Positions 13,597 to 22,107 of a stretch of 31,498 bases of DNA are shown here, one piece after another. Each line of letters begins with the position of its first letter. The stretch's first letter is position 1. The DNA is taken from positions 1-31,498 of IMG/VR virus record IMGVR_UViG_3300044613_001775. One strand, written 5' to 3'. A program made the translations under genes and the position numbers. The stretch comes from a virus. The notes under the pieces were generated by a model, which did no database searches, was not told the origin of the DNA, and worked only from the letters and a program-made list of their open reading frames with translations.

Positions 13597-15929
13597 TGCC
13601 ACGTCCAGAGTTTGATGTCACCATTGACGGAGCACAAGCGAGACAAGCCCGTGATCGTATCGGCTTCTCAGCGGGTGGGGACGACTTCAACACGGGTTCT
13701 TTCTTCAGCGATACATACATTGACCCGCTGACATCTACTTTAATGCTTCGCCCTCGACCGCTTTACACGGCGTTCTATACGAGCAACACCGCACCCTATG
13801 ACAAGCTAGGGCTGGCAGACTTCGGACTAGGTGCGACTTGGAAGGTGGCAGACTTAACGGGGGTTGGTGGAAGTAAATTCTTACAAGGGCCGACCTCAGC
13901 GTTAGGAACGGCGGTAGTAACCTCCGCAACGCTTGCCAAGAACACGGGCTTTTATCTCGGGTTCTTTGCCTACTCAGACGGTTCAGATTACATTCTCGCA
14001 GAATTCGGCTACGCCAACAGCGGGAGCCTAACGAGTGAGACGGCCTTCAGATTGTATTCTAGCGGGCTTCTTGAGGTCTGGAGGGCGGGGGTTAAGATTG
14101 CAGAGGGTGAGGTCTCGGGTGCGTCGAGCGGGAACAACGTACAAAACAAGCTCATACACCTCATGATAATTCCTTGTAGACGGCGGGAGATTCTTGTTAT
14201 CTCTTCCGAGGGTCAAGGAGTGAGAGCGGTGATGCCCGATATTCTCGAGAGCGATACGAACCCCACAATCACCCCAGCTACTTCCTTTTGGGTGCGGATG
14301 TATAAGAACTTTGTCTTCCAAGCGGCTCCCTTGAAGTACGCCACCTCTGGCTACGCTTGCTCTCAACCTTATAATCTCGCTCAAGCACCGCCAACGGGTG
14401 CGAGCCTTGAGACTTATACAAATCCCGCATGGGCTTCTGGAGTCGGTCGAGTGTACGGTGACCAAAGCTACCGAACTGGTAACACCGATGCGGTGGTATC
14501 AAGCATCACCCAGACAGACGGAACAACGGCTTTCGTAGCGAACGGAACCCTTGACACCTTGAGAATGAAGGCGGCTCTCACGGGTGACGGCTTATCTTCT
14601 CCCGTGGTGTACGGCATCAACGGCGGGTATGAAAGAACCACCGCCAACACCGATGCCACCGAATCAGCAACCCTTAATGATAAGTGGCAGAGAATGACTT
14701 TTGAATGTCCAGAGACGGGCGGCGGCTCGGTCTCCTTTGATGTAGTCAATCCAGCGAATACCGCTATTGTCGGGGTGTACAGCCATGCCAACAAACCAAG
14801 CCTTGTTCTCCTTGGCACTACTTACGTTCACGAGGGGATGACTGAGCCCGTTGAGTTCTCAAGAGGAAGCGTAGCAGCCAACGACCGAATTACAATCAAA
14901 AGCAACAGCCGTATAACTCAACTCCTAAAAGACTATATGTTCAGAGAGCGGATGGTATTCGACGGGTTGCCAATCTCCCACGCCTCGAATGATTGCGTCA
15001 TTAAGAGATTGGTGGACTTGGTAGGCGGTGGCACTCTTGACCTCGAGACGGCTACGGTGACGGCCGGAGAAATTGCACCCGCTAAGTGCGGCGAGTTCTC
15101 AGAGATTGCGGACATCGGCGAGAACGCTTGGTCTTACCTTTCACGGGTAATGCAAGACTATCTTGGAGGTTGGTGGTACGGAGAATATCCCGGAGCCTCG
15201 GGTGTAGCATTCACGACCAAAAGCCCAACCACGATAAACGCCGCCGCCTCTAAATACACTTATTACCAAACGATTGCGGACGCTATCTCTATTGGTGGAA
15301 AGAGTACTGATGACGCTTGGAGATATGTCTATCGTCAGCTCAGATGGCACTATATCAACCCAGAAGCCAATGAGATTGTGGTTACTGGCTTTGACCCTCG
15401 AATTCAGCAGCCAGTACAAGCGGTGAAGCGAGCCTCTACTTCTATTGACCCCACGGTTAAACCTTCTTTGCGTCCTACCAACTGGGTCGGTGGAACTACA
15501 AGGCTTGGGCTAATCAACAAGGGCATTGCAAGTCAGACCATAGCCAATGACGCCGCCTCTCTTTTGTATGATAGATGCTCACCTTCAAGAACGGTGACAG
15601 AGATTACCGTTGAGCTTCCAGTACGCTCGGACGCTACGGGCTTCCCTATTTGGGTGAGTGACAAAATAACCTTGTACGGAGATCAAGATTATATAGTGAC
15701 CTCTATCAATGGCGAGGTGGTAAAAGACCCCGATGGAGCGGGAGACCAATGGATGTGGCGACCCGTCACTCTCATTCTCTCAAACATTGTAGGCTACTCC
15801 AACAGTTCAGACTTTGATGATATAGTGCAGTTCCAAACCATGAACGGCTACCGCTCAGCTATCGCAAGACGTGGCTTTATTGATGGCTCAATGACACGAG
15901 TACCGATTGTCACAAGGGATATTCTCTAA
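13596..15929 (+). CDS. Large tail-tip structural protein
   Basis: The 777-residue protein lies directly downstream of the tape measure, where siphophages place distal-tail and hub proteins. The N-terminal two thirds is beta-rich and Gly/Ser/Thr-rich with a lectin- or sandwich-like region (about 95-230: NTGFYLGFFAYSDGSDYIL, LIHLMIIPCRRREIL). The C-terminal part (IKSNSRITQLLKDYMF, ENAWSYLSRVMQDYLGG, then SDKITLYGDQDYIVTSING) resembles hub/tail-associated proteins, which often contain late-control-D-like folds. Carbohydrate contact for the N-terminal part is a guess. It overlaps its neighbours as TAATG on both sides. Confidence 0.6.
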   Translation: MPRPEFDVTIDGAQARQARDRIGFSAGGDDFNTGSFFSDTYIDPLTSTLMLRPRPLYTAFYTSNTAPYDKLGLADFGLGATWKVADLTGVGGSKFLQGPTSALGTAVVTSATLAKNTGFYLGFFAYSDGSDYILAEFGYANSGSLTSETAFRLYSSGLLEVWRAGVKIAEGEVSGASSGNNVQNKLIHLMIIPCRRREILVISSEGQGVRAVMPDILESDTNPTITPATSFWVRMYKNFVFQAAPLKYATSGYACSQPYNLAQAPPTGASLETYTNPAWASGVGRVYGDQSYRTGNTDAVVSSITQTDGTTAFVANGTLDTLRMKAALTGDGLSSPVVYGINGGYERTTANTDATESATLNDKWQRMTFECPETGGGSVSFDVVNPANTAIVGVYSHANKPSLVLLGTTYVHEGMTEPVEFSRGSVAANDRITIKSNSRITQLLKDYMFRERMVFDGLPISHASNDCVIKRLVDLVGGGTLDLETATVTAGEIAPAKCGEFSEIADIGENAWSYLSRVMQDYLGGWWYGEYPGASGVAFTTKSPTTINAAASKYTYYQTIADAISIGGKSTDDAWRYVYRQLRWHYINPEANEIVVTGFDPRIQQPVQAVKRASTSIDPTVKPSLRPTNWVGGTTRLGLINKGIASQTIANDAASLLYDRCSPSRTVTEITVELPVRSDATGFPIWVSDKITLYGDQDYIVTSINGEVVKDPDGAGDQWMWRPVTLILSNIVGYSNSSDFDDIVQFQTMNGYRSAIARRGFIDGSMTRVPIVTRDIL

Positions 15930-18900
15930 TGCTCAGAGGGAGAATTATTACCCTCAACAAGTGGGAAGCCTTCTTTGATGCGAACGCCACCTTTACGACT
16001 ATTGGAACGGGCGACCTCAAGAATTGGGGGGCTCAGATATACAACTATTACTCAGATTCCTACATCTCAACCGCCGTAGGCTTCCAGATGACGATGAGCG
16101 GGGTCGAGATGACACCCGCCCTTAATGCAACGCTTGATATTCCCGACCTTGGTATCTCTGAGGCTCGGGCTTATGCCTACGCTGATAACGGCGATTGTCG
16201 GCTCCTCTTTGAAGATATAACTATTTATACAGATACGACCGGAACTTGGAAGATGACCATTGGCTCGGTGACGTGGACGGTAAACGGAACGGTCGAGTTT
16301 GTAGACAATACACTTCCGACGCTGACGGGTGGGATGGCGGTTGCTCAACCTTCCTTGATGATATTCGGCACTCCTCCGGGGCTAACTGGCTCGATTCAGA
16401 ACAGCGTTATCCCGCCGACCATTGGGTGCAACACTTCCTCATTCGGAACGGGTTGGACTGCTGACGGGTATATCATCGTCGAGGGCGGGTATCGCTTTGA
16501 TGAGACGGGGACATGGGAGAATTTGCCCGTGGCTTGGAACCACGCCGACCAAAACCCAGACGCCTACGTTCAAGGAACTACCACCGATGCGATAGAACTT
16601 AGAAGTGCCTTCTCGACCTCGGCTACTGGCTATGATTCCGAGGTGATAACGTGGCAGTCTGATGCGTTCATGATCGTGCCGCAGCTTACAAAGAAACTCA
16701 CAAGGATTCAGACCGATTATGAGGAACTGGTTTACCGCTCTGGCTTCCAAGGAGTACGGCGTTGGGACTTCTCATTCACGGGTGAGGAGCTTGATTGTAC
16801 ATCCGAGCCAATAGACCCCGGCACTACCTCAAGCGTCTATACAAATACCTACCCAAGTAAGACGGAAATTCTTGCCAATGTGAGGGACACAACCCACGCT
16901 CTCGAGGATGTATTCGGCGTGACCACCTACTCACCCGCCGGAGTATCTTACCAACGCTCATGGGCGGGGCAATTCTCTTATGGCTCTGATGGAGCAAACT
17001 CCCGCTTTGGGGTTGACCAGTACGATACCGGAAACCTACCACCGTATCATTCGTTCGGAGGTGCTCAAGGTTGGAGATCTAACTTCATGGCGTGGACTTC
17101 TCCCGGCTGGCTAATGTGCCCTTGGTTCCCGCCTAACACCGCCTCTTCTTCTATTCGGTGGGACTTACTTGGAGCCGATTCCGACATTGACTACTGGTTC
17201 AAGATTCGTCAGCAGTACGGTTATCACCCATCCTTGCCAAGCGGTGAGAACACCTTACACCGAATAAACGTTGAGAGCGACTTAATCAACCAGAACGCCT
17301 TGAACGGGGTGACGCTCGCCGCCTTCGACCTTCCTTGTTGGTGGGGCTTGTCAAGAACCAATATCTTGAATCAGAGCGATTGGTTGACCTCGGTTACCAC
17401 CAACGCAAGTACCTCTTCTCGGTGGTCATTCTGGGACGGAACTTCGGCGGGTGTCGGCTCGGTGACGGCAACGGATGTCACCTTGACCACGGGTGATGCT
17501 ATCGAGTTCGCAATGGCTTCATACACGGTTTACCCGTTCATGTACCCGACCGTCTGCGATCGTATCGCCATTAACTGGACAGATACAAACATTGCTACCG
17601 TGAATTGCTATGCGGTTGGATATGACGGGGAGAAGGTTCTCATTGGCTCAACGGTGGCAACTCATCGAATTCCAGCGGGGCGGGCTTCTAAGTGGGCAAC
17701 AAGTGGCGGGCAAGACTTCGGTGCGGGCTACCTTACCGATGAGTACCAAAGGATAAAGAATCCAAGCAGTAAGGACATCTCAGCTACCGTGGCAAGTGAT
17801 GTAAACCTTATCACCAACTATGCCCTTCTACCCGGCTTTGCTTGCTCGAAGATTCGCTTCGAGATAACAAGGGTGAACCCCGCTAACCCCGTAAGTATCA
17901 AGCACCCGACCTTCTACCTCGCACCGATTGAGGACGCTAAGGTTTTCTATGAGACGGGCAGAATCTCAACATTGCTCTTTGCTGATGGAAACGCTATCAG
18001 ATACGGAACTCTATCCTTCTTTAACTATACAACGAAGGCCGCCATCTCTACTCCTCTTCCCGCTGACCTTGAATACGCTCCAACCATTGGAGATTGTTGG
18101 GCTTTTGAGAATTGCTTCTTTAGAGCAAGGGATGCACTTACCGACCTCTCAACAAGGCTGGCTGCTGAGTTTGTCTTGAATGAGGAGTACACGATTGTCA
18201 AGCACCTTTGGACAAATCCAGACGATGAGATTACAAGTATAAGCGGGGTTTGGTATGGCGACAATTCCCCGGTCTTTTGGTACGGCAATACTTACCGAAG
18301 CATCCCGCCCATGAACCTCTTCCCAGAAAAGGAAAGAACCAAGGCCGCCGACTGGCAACCAACGGGTACTCGAATGAGCCAGATGGTTAGCTACGCAACG
18401 GGCAAGCACCCGTTCATTGTTCCCTCGACGACCACCGCTCCAGAACTTAAGCTTGGAACGGGAGCCAACCTTTTGACGCCCGTAACCTCGGTGACGGGTT
18501 GGAGGGTTTCGAGTTGGTCACCCACGCCGAATAATAATGAGGGGTATGACTACTCGCTTTGGTGGTCTGGCGTTGAGTGGATAAAGGTACGACCGTGGCG
18601 AGGGTTCTTTAACGTCCTCGACTTTCTCTCGAACGGTTGCAGACTTTCAGCCGATATAGACTTTGCCTCAAATGTCCATGTAAGAGCGTTCGCAGACAAC
18701 GCCGGGAACGTCCTCATATACAAGGCCGATAACTCACTCAGCTTTAGTCTGGTGAACACGCTGGCATTAAATGCCACTTCGGCCTCTATTCGCATTGATC
18801 GTCAATCCAATGACCAGAAACTTTACCTTGTGGTTGAGGATGAACCAGATATTAAGCTCTATGTCGGCGACTCAGCCGAAGGGACATTTACACTCATGAG

Positions 18901-19180
18901 AACAATCGCAACGGGCAAGAAGCCTATTATCGTTATCGGACGGGACGGGAACCGATACATTTATTGGCTCGACGGCACTTCAATCAAAGGCGAGAAGACA
19001 GACCGGGCAGATACTATTCTCGCCACGGGCTTCACGGTGGTTGCGTCCGGCGTAGATGATGAGTGCATGGCGGTGGATGAGGATGTATACGATGGCGGGA
19101 AGCGGCGGTTAGTGCTCTTTGATGTTGAGAGTGGGAGCGTGATTCAACGCACCTCAGAAGACGGCGAGACCTTCGTATAA
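15929..19180 (+). CDS. Very large tail-tip/fibre protein with beta-propeller-like end
   Basis: The 1083-residue protein is the largest in the genome. It is rich in Trp, Tyr, Thr and Asn, with beta-strand patterns throughout. The last about 200 residues contain repeats of the type VHVRAFADNAGNVLIYKADN, KLYLVVEDEPDIKLYVGDS, KPIIVIGRDGNRYIYWLDG and KRRLVLFDVESGSVIQRTS, a propeller-like rhythm reminiscent of sialidase Asp-box or YWTD blades. This suggests a host-surface binding or glycan-handling tip. No catalytic residues are identifiable. Its place after the hub-like gene and before the fibre cluster fits a central fibre. It ends at TAA before the first real intergenic gap of the tail module. 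Confidence 0.6.
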   Translation: MLRGRIITLNKWEAFFDANATFTTIGTGDLKNWGAQIYNYYSDSYISTAVGFQMTMSGVEMTPALNATLDIPDLGISEARAYAYADNGDCRLLFEDITIYTDTTGTWKMTIGSVTWTVNGTVEFVDNTLPTLTGGMAVAQPSLMIFGTPPGLTGSIQNSVIPPTIGCNTSSFGTGWTADGYIIVEGGYRFDETGTWENLPVAWNHADQNPDAYVQGTTTDAIELRSAFSTSATGYDSEVITWQSDAFMIVPQLTKKLTRIQTDYEELVYRSGFQGVRRWDFSFTGEELDCTSEPIDPGTTSSVYTNTYPSKTEILANVRDTTHALEDVFGVTTYSPAGVSYQRSWAGQFSYGSDGANSRFGVDQYDTGNLPPYHSFGGAQGWRSNFMAWTSPGWLMCPWFPPNTASSSIRWDLLGADSDIDYWFKIRQQYGYHPSLPSGENTLHRINVESDLINQNALNGVTLAAFDLPCWWGLSRTNILNQSDWLTSVTTNASTSSRWSFWDGTSAGVGSVTATDVTLTTGDAIEFAMASYTVYPFMYPTVCDRIAINWTDTNIATVNCYAVGYDGEKVLIGSTVATHRIPAGRASKWATSGGQDFGAGYLTDEYQRIKNPSSKDISATVASDVNLITNYALLPGFACSKIRFEITRVNPANPVSIKHPTFYLAPIEDAKVFYETGRISTLLFADGNAIRYGTLSFFNYTTKAAISTPLPADLEYAPTIGDCWAFENCFFRARDALTDLSTRLAAEFVLNEEYTIVKHLWTNPDDEITSISGVWYGDNSPVFWYGNTYRSIPPMNLFPEKERTKAADWQPTGTRMSQMVSYATGKHPFIVPSTTTAPELKLGTGANLLTPVTSVTGWRVSSWSPTPNNNEGYDYSLWWSGVEWIKVRPWRGFFNVLDFLSNGCRLSADIDFASNVHVRAFADNAGNVLIYKADNSLSFSLVNTLALNATSASIRIDRQSNDQKLYLVVEDEPDIKLYVGDSAEGTFTLMRTIATGKKPIIVIGRDGNRYIYWLDGTSIKGEKTDRADTILATGFTVVASGVDDECMAVDEDVYDGGKRRLVLFDVESGSVIQRTSEDGETFV

Positions 19181-19199
19181 TCAATTCAACTCTTTAGAA

Positions 19200-19207
19200 C
19201 GTCTTAA
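19200..19207 (+). promoter_or_regulatory. Second CGTCTTAA leader motif
   Basis: The octamer lies 10 bases before the ATG at 19218, after TTTAGAA. It repeats the motif before the small terminase gene (1934-1941). A variant with two extra T bases is at 19686-19695, before the gene at 19713. Confidence 0.3.
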
Positions 19208-19217
19208 TGGTAAAGAT

Positions 19218-19676
19218 ATGGCAAGTGTAAATAAAATAATTGATGGTGGCTTTAGTAACATCATTCAGACAAGAGCACCTTTCGAGAGTATTGAGGGAAC
19301 TTGGAACCCCGTGATGACCTCGCCGGGTGGCACTCTTAACTTTAACACCTCAATAGTGAGTGGCTATTACCAAAAAGTCGGCAACCTTGTACATATCTCA
19401 TTCGCCTTTAGCGGCAACGGTTTTAATCCAAACGGGGAGAGCGGCAACTTACAAGTGGGTGGGCTTCCCTTCCCCATTGGCTCGGTCGGTGATGGCCCTC
19501 CCTCTCTTGGCGTTGCTTATTCAACCACCGATTCTATCGACTCTTGTGCGGCGTGGGCAAACGGCTCGGTACTCAACCTTATTCACAATGTAAGCTTTGT
19601 CAATGTCGGGGTAGTAGGCAATGGTTCAAACTTCACCGTGTACGGCTCATGCTCGTACTGGGTGGCAACAATCTAA
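19218..19676 (+). CDS. Tail fibre tip protein, first paralogue
   Basis: The 152-residue protein has a short N-terminal segment followed by a fibre-tip domain: SIEGTWNPVMTSPGG, GYYQKVGNLVHISFAFSG, GNLQVGGLPFPIGS and a final strand FTVYGSCSYWVATI. This order (EGxWxP, Y-x-KVGN, GLPF, aromatic end) is common at the C-terminus of phage tail fibres, where it forms trimeric knobs that bind receptors. The same layout recurs in the gene at 20036. Receptor binding is inferred from this resemblance and from position. It is preceded by a 37-base gap with the CGTCTTAA motif. Confidence 0.68.
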   Translation: MASVNKIIDGGFSNIIQTRAPFESIEGTWNPVMTSPGGTLNFNTSIVSGYYQKVGNLVHISFAFSGNGFNPNGESGNLQVGGLPFPIGSVGDGPPSLGVAYSTTDSIDSCAAWANGSVLNLIHNVSFVNVGVVGNGSNFTVYGSCSYWVATI

Positions 19677-19685
19677 GTAGTGTAA

Positions 19686-19695
19686 CGTCTTTTAA
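19686..19695 (+). promoter_or_regulatory. Third leader motif variant CGTCTTTTAA
   Basis: This 10-base variant of CGTCTTAA occurs 17 bases before the ATG at 19713 and follows TGTAA. It is the third occurrence ahead of a late gene that does not overlap its upstream neighbour. Confidence 0.25.
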
Positions 19696-19712
19696 GTAAA
19701 GGTCTCTAACTC

Positions 19713-20036
19713 ATGGCATATAACAACGTAGCAAAACGAAATTCCGTCACCGTCGATTCGACCACTCCTATCAAGATTTTTGATACCAACACCGCTACCC
19801 GAATTGGTTGGCGGGTGGTCTTGCCAACTACGATCACAGCGGGAGTGGGCGTTCGATTCCAAGTACAAACCGCTGGCTCAACTGCCCCAACAAAGGCTGA
19901 TATGCTGGTTGGTTGCTCGGCTCGAGGTGAGGCGGGTGCGTTGGTGGTAGATGGTGCAGCTTCTTCTCTTGACATTTATGCCGTTCTTGAGAGCGGTGCA
20001 TCTATCACGCTCAAGGGCGAGGAAATTCTGAGCTGA
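19713..20036 (+). CDS. Small beta-rich structural protein in fibre cluster
   Basis: The 107-residue protein has alternating strands: RNSVTVDSTTPIKIF, TRIGWRVVLPTTITAG, VRFQVQTAGSTAP and a C-terminal SLDIYAVLESGASITLKGEEIL. The composition and size resemble small jelly-roll-type virion proteins (decoration or fibre-adaptor units). It is flanked by two fibre-tip paralogues, so an adaptor, collar or alternative head-group role is plausible. Its stop overlaps the next start as TGATG. The family is not recognised. Confidence 0.55.
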   Translation: MAYNNVAKRNSVTVDSTTPIKIFDTNTATRIGWRVVLPTTITAGVGVRFQVQTAGSTAPTKADMLVGCSARGEAGALVVDGAASSLDIYAVLESGASITLKGEEILS

Positions 20037-20557
20037 TGTTTCAACCCGATTTAACGCAAGTCGAATACACTTGGCAACCAGCGGGAGTTACTAAGGCTAA
20101 CACCTTCTCCTCACTTCAGACGTTCTCAGCGGGGGTACAGTTTGGCGGCGGTACTACCGTTCTCAACTATTATGAGGAGGGGCCGTGGACTCCAGCGTTT
20201 ACGGGTTCTGGTGTTACAGTAACGTACACTTCAAGAACTGGCAGTTACCAAAGAATCGGAAACTATGTATTTCTCAATGCAACCATGGTTATTGCGACAT
20301 CGACCACAACGGGCGCAAAGGTCACGGTGACGGGTCTTCCGTTCACTCCAGCAGCGGGAGAAGTCTTTAGCGGGAGCGGGTTTTTAGGTGGAACTGGCAA
20401 CACAAGAGGGACGTTGACAACGGGCTATAACAACGCTTTTCGAGTTTCGCTTATTGCGAACACTACTTCGGATGGTGAGTTCACAGATACTATCTTGAAC
20501 ACCATTGCCTCGAACACTTACACAATCAGCATTAACTTGAGCTATAAGGTGGCATAA
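20036..20557 (+). CDS. Tail fibre tip protein, second paralogue
   Basis: The 173-residue protein has an N-terminal segment (NTFSSLQTFSAGVQFGG) of the kind used for trimeric fibre shafts. It then carries the same tip layout as the gene at 19218: EEGPWTPAFTGSGV, GSYQRIGNYVFLNATM, KVTVTGLPFTPAAGE and a final strand YTISINLSYKVA. The two tips share motif order but little exact sequence, so they are old paralogues or separately acquired relatives. Receptor recognition is inferred. Confidence 0.68.
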   Translation: MFQPDLTQVEYTWQPAGVTKANTFSSLQTFSAGVQFGGGTTVLNYYEEGPWTPAFTGSGVTVTYTSRTGSYQRIGNYVFLNATMVIATSTTTGAKVTVTGLPFTPAAGEVFSGSGFLGGTGNTRGTLTTGYNNAFRVSLIANTTSDGEFTDTILNTIASNTYTISINLSYKVA

Positions 20558-20558
20558 C

Positions 20559-20960
20559 ATGGAGATTAAAAAGAAAGTACTTGAAATCATTTTTAACCTT
20601 GCCACCGAGCAAGTTATTAGCCGAACGAAGGAAGTCATTCTTGACAATGGAATTGAGATTGGTACATCTGAAATAGGTCAACAAGTTGAAGTGCTACCCG
20701 TTGATGAGAAGGAGCGAGAACTTATTAACAAGATTGTCAAGCTTGAAAAGAATGAGAAGTTACTTGCCTTGAACTTTGCTGAGGATAACAACAATATCGG
20801 CGTAAGTGTTGCAACTTATAAGGAAATTCTTGACGGCTCGAAGGTCATTGGTGCAACGCCAATCCACCGCCGCTTTGTTGATCTAACCGCTGCCAATCAA
20901 AAGCTCGTAAATGCCTACTGTAACTTTGTGCCAGCGAAGTTACCGCCAGCCGAAGCTTAA
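20559..20960 (+). CDS. Hypothetical protein at end of late block
   Basis: The 133-residue protein is charged and helical in its first half (MEIKKKVLEIIFNLATEQV; DEKERELINKIVKLEKNEKLL), with a possible coiled coil at about 48-68. It ends in a Pro/Ala-rich tail (AKLPPAEA). It follows the second fibre gene by one base and is the last gene before a strong terminator. Fibre assembly chaperone or a structural accessory would fit the position, but nothing in the sequence proves either. Confidence 0.6.
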   Translation: MEIKKKVLEIIFNLATEQVISRTKEVILDNGIEIGTSEIGQQVEVLPVDEKERELINKIVKLEKNEKLLALNFAEDNNNIGVSVATYKEILDGSKVIGATPIHRRFVDLTAANQKLVNAYCNFVPAKLPPAEA

Positions 20961-20985
20961 CAACTTGTCTCTAATCCTCTACCCC

Positions 20986-21013
20986 AGCCCTCTTCGGAGG
21001 GCTTTCTATTTTA
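20986..21013 (+). terminator. Rho-independent terminator of late block
   Basis: The stem AGCCCTC (20986-20992) pairs with GAGGGCT (20997-21003) across a TTCG tetraloop, followed by a T-rich stretch TTCTATTTT. It lies 26 bases after the last late gene and before the oppositely oriented accessory block. Confidence 0.9.
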
Positions 21014-21033
21014 CGAGACTCAGATAAACGGAA

Positions 21034-21055
21034 CCCCACCTTTTAAGGGGTGGGG
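21034..21055 (-). terminator. Hairpin facing the leftward accessory block
   Basis: CCCCACC (21034-21040) pairs with GGTGGGG (21049-21055). On the minus strand the stem is followed by TTCCGTTTATC, a weak T tract, and the hairpin sits 56 bases beyond the last leftward gene. It probably ends the leftward transcript, opposite the rightward terminator. No gene lies in 20961-21110. Confidence 0.6.
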
Positions 21056-21110
21056 CAATGACCAACACAAACAAACGCTTTCAACACGTTCAAAGATAGT
21101 ATACGATACT

Positions 21111-21575
21111 TTAGAGCATATCGACTTCCATATCCCGAAGATCTATGTAAGCATTGTTGCGAAGAATTCTCTCGACCTTCTTCGAGTCCTTCCAAGTTAG
21201 GCTCTCACGGTACTCAACTTGGGGCAGAATGTCCCCGTAGTGGTTGCTCACCTTGAGGATGCAGTCCGCATCTTCAAGCCCTATGATGATGGAGAAGCCA
21301 ACGCCAAGAGCCTTGCCCGTTGCAACCCCTTGCCTCATCTTCTCCTCGGTGATGATATAGCTTCCGTACTTTTGCAACTTCGCTAACTCCATATCTCGGC
21401 ACTTCGCCTCAAATACCGTTTTAATGATTCCGTTCTTGGTGAGTATCCCGTCGAGCGGGGCATACTCAAAAGATGAGGTAGCGGCCTCCATTCCGTACCT
21501 CTGTGCCACTCGTTCAATCATCTCATTCTGCCTCTTGATGTTGGCGACTTGGAGCGAGCTATCGCCTCTTATCAC
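21111..21575 (-). CDS. PD-(D/E)XK nuclease-like protein
   Basis: The 154-residue protein contains the core pattern Asp42 in EYAPLDGILTKNG and Glu57-Ala-Lys59 in VFEAKCRDM, after a helix (IKRQNEMIERVAQRYG). This Asp...Glu-x-Lys order, with strands around it, is the active site of PD-(D/E)XK nucleases, a large group that includes restriction enzymes, resolvases and phage repair nucleases. A later aromatic-basic region (YRESLTWKDSKKVERILRN) completes the protein. The start is GTG at 21573-21575, supported by AAGGAG 7 bases upstream. It is the last gene of the leftward block. Target and partner are unknown. Confidence 0.6.
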   Translation of the reverse strand: MIRGDSSLQVANIKRQNEMIERVAQRYGMEAATSSFEYAPLDGILTKNGIIKTVFEAKCRDMELAKLQKYGSYIITEEKMRQGVATGKALGVGFSIIIGLEDADCILKVSNHYGDILPQVEYRESLTWKDSKKVERILRNNAYIDLRDMEVDML

Positions 21576-21702
21576 GCTTCCGCTCCTTGTAGGTGGCTAT
21601 GCCTAGGTAGAAGACGATCACAAACACAAGGCACTCAATGGCGAGGGAGCCAAACAGCAAGGTAAGTTTCTCGGCTTGTGTCCACGCTTGTTCCTCATTC
21701 AT
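21559..21702 (-). CDS. Short single-pass membrane protein
   Basis: The 47-residue product starts MNEEQAWTQAEKLTLLFG, has one hydrophobic segment at about residues 13-36 (including IECLVFVIVFYLGIA) and ends in a strongly basic tail (KERKRDKRR). By the positive-inside rule the tail should be cytoplasmic. The gene overlaps its upstream neighbour by 8 bases and the nuclease-like gene by 17 bases; its 3' end holds the AAGGAG used by that gene. No function is recognised. Candidates are superinfection exclusion or a membrane anchor for neighbouring products. Confidence 0.6.
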   Translation of the reverse strand: MNEEQAWTQAEKLTLLFGSLAIECLVFVIVFYLGIATYKERKRDKRR

Positions 21703-21913
21703 ATTCCCAACCCTCTCTCATTGCTACCGCTACCAAGTCATTGCCAGTGATAATATCAAGGCTCTCTTTGGTGCTGAACTTCGATAAGCCAAACATCCCG
21801 CCAACGTGAGTTTTATAACTTTGAGGGTAGTCCCCGCTGATATTATTAGCTCTAAAGTCGGTGTTGAGGTTGAGCCAACCAAGAGCTTTCAATGCCCTCA
21901 AGTAGTCACTCAT
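21695..21913 (-). CDS. Small MSDY-family protein, paralogue A
   Basis: The 72-residue protein starts MSDYLRALKALGWLNLNT and ends NDLVAVAMREGWEYE. The gene immediately upstream encodes a protein with the same start and end pattern (MSDYxxAxxAxxWLxxNT and a final helix before GWE-x-E), so the two are paralogues. I use the ATG at 21913 because it overlaps the upstream stop as ATGA; the frame is open three codons further. The likely fold is helix, strands, helix. No function is recognised. Confidence 0.65.
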   Translation of the reverse strand: MSDYLRALKALGWLNLNTDFRANNISGDYPQSYKTHVGGMFGLSKFSTKESLDIITGNDLVAVAMREGWEYE

Positions 21914-22104
21914 TCTTCCCACCCCAACTCTTTTGCCATCTCTATCAGTTCAACTCCGCTGACTGTTTCGGAGCTTTCAATTCGCACAAAGAACTTTCCA
22001 CCAGTCTCTTTAGACTTGAACCCACTTTCATCATCAATGTAATGGGTTTCCGTATTCTCAACAAGCCACTTCATGGCTTGCACCGCTTTCTCGTAATCAC
22101 TCAT
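21910..22104 (-). CDS. Small MSDY-family protein, paralogue B
   Basis: The 64-residue protein is MSDYEKAVQAMKWLVENT at the start, GGKFFVRIESSETVSG in the middle and VELIEMAKELGWEE at the end. It is paralogous to the next gene downstream. A weaker match of the second half (GxFxI, then IIDLAREMEDEE) occurs in the 51-residue product at 22973-23128. The start lies 3 bases after the upstream stop, within a GAATGAGTGAT box found at three junctions in this block. Function is unknown. Confidence 0.65.
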   Translation of the reverse strand: MSDYEKAVQAMKWLVENTETHYIDDESGFKSKETGGKFFVRIESSETVSGVELIEMAKELGWEE

Positions 22105-22107
22105 TCT

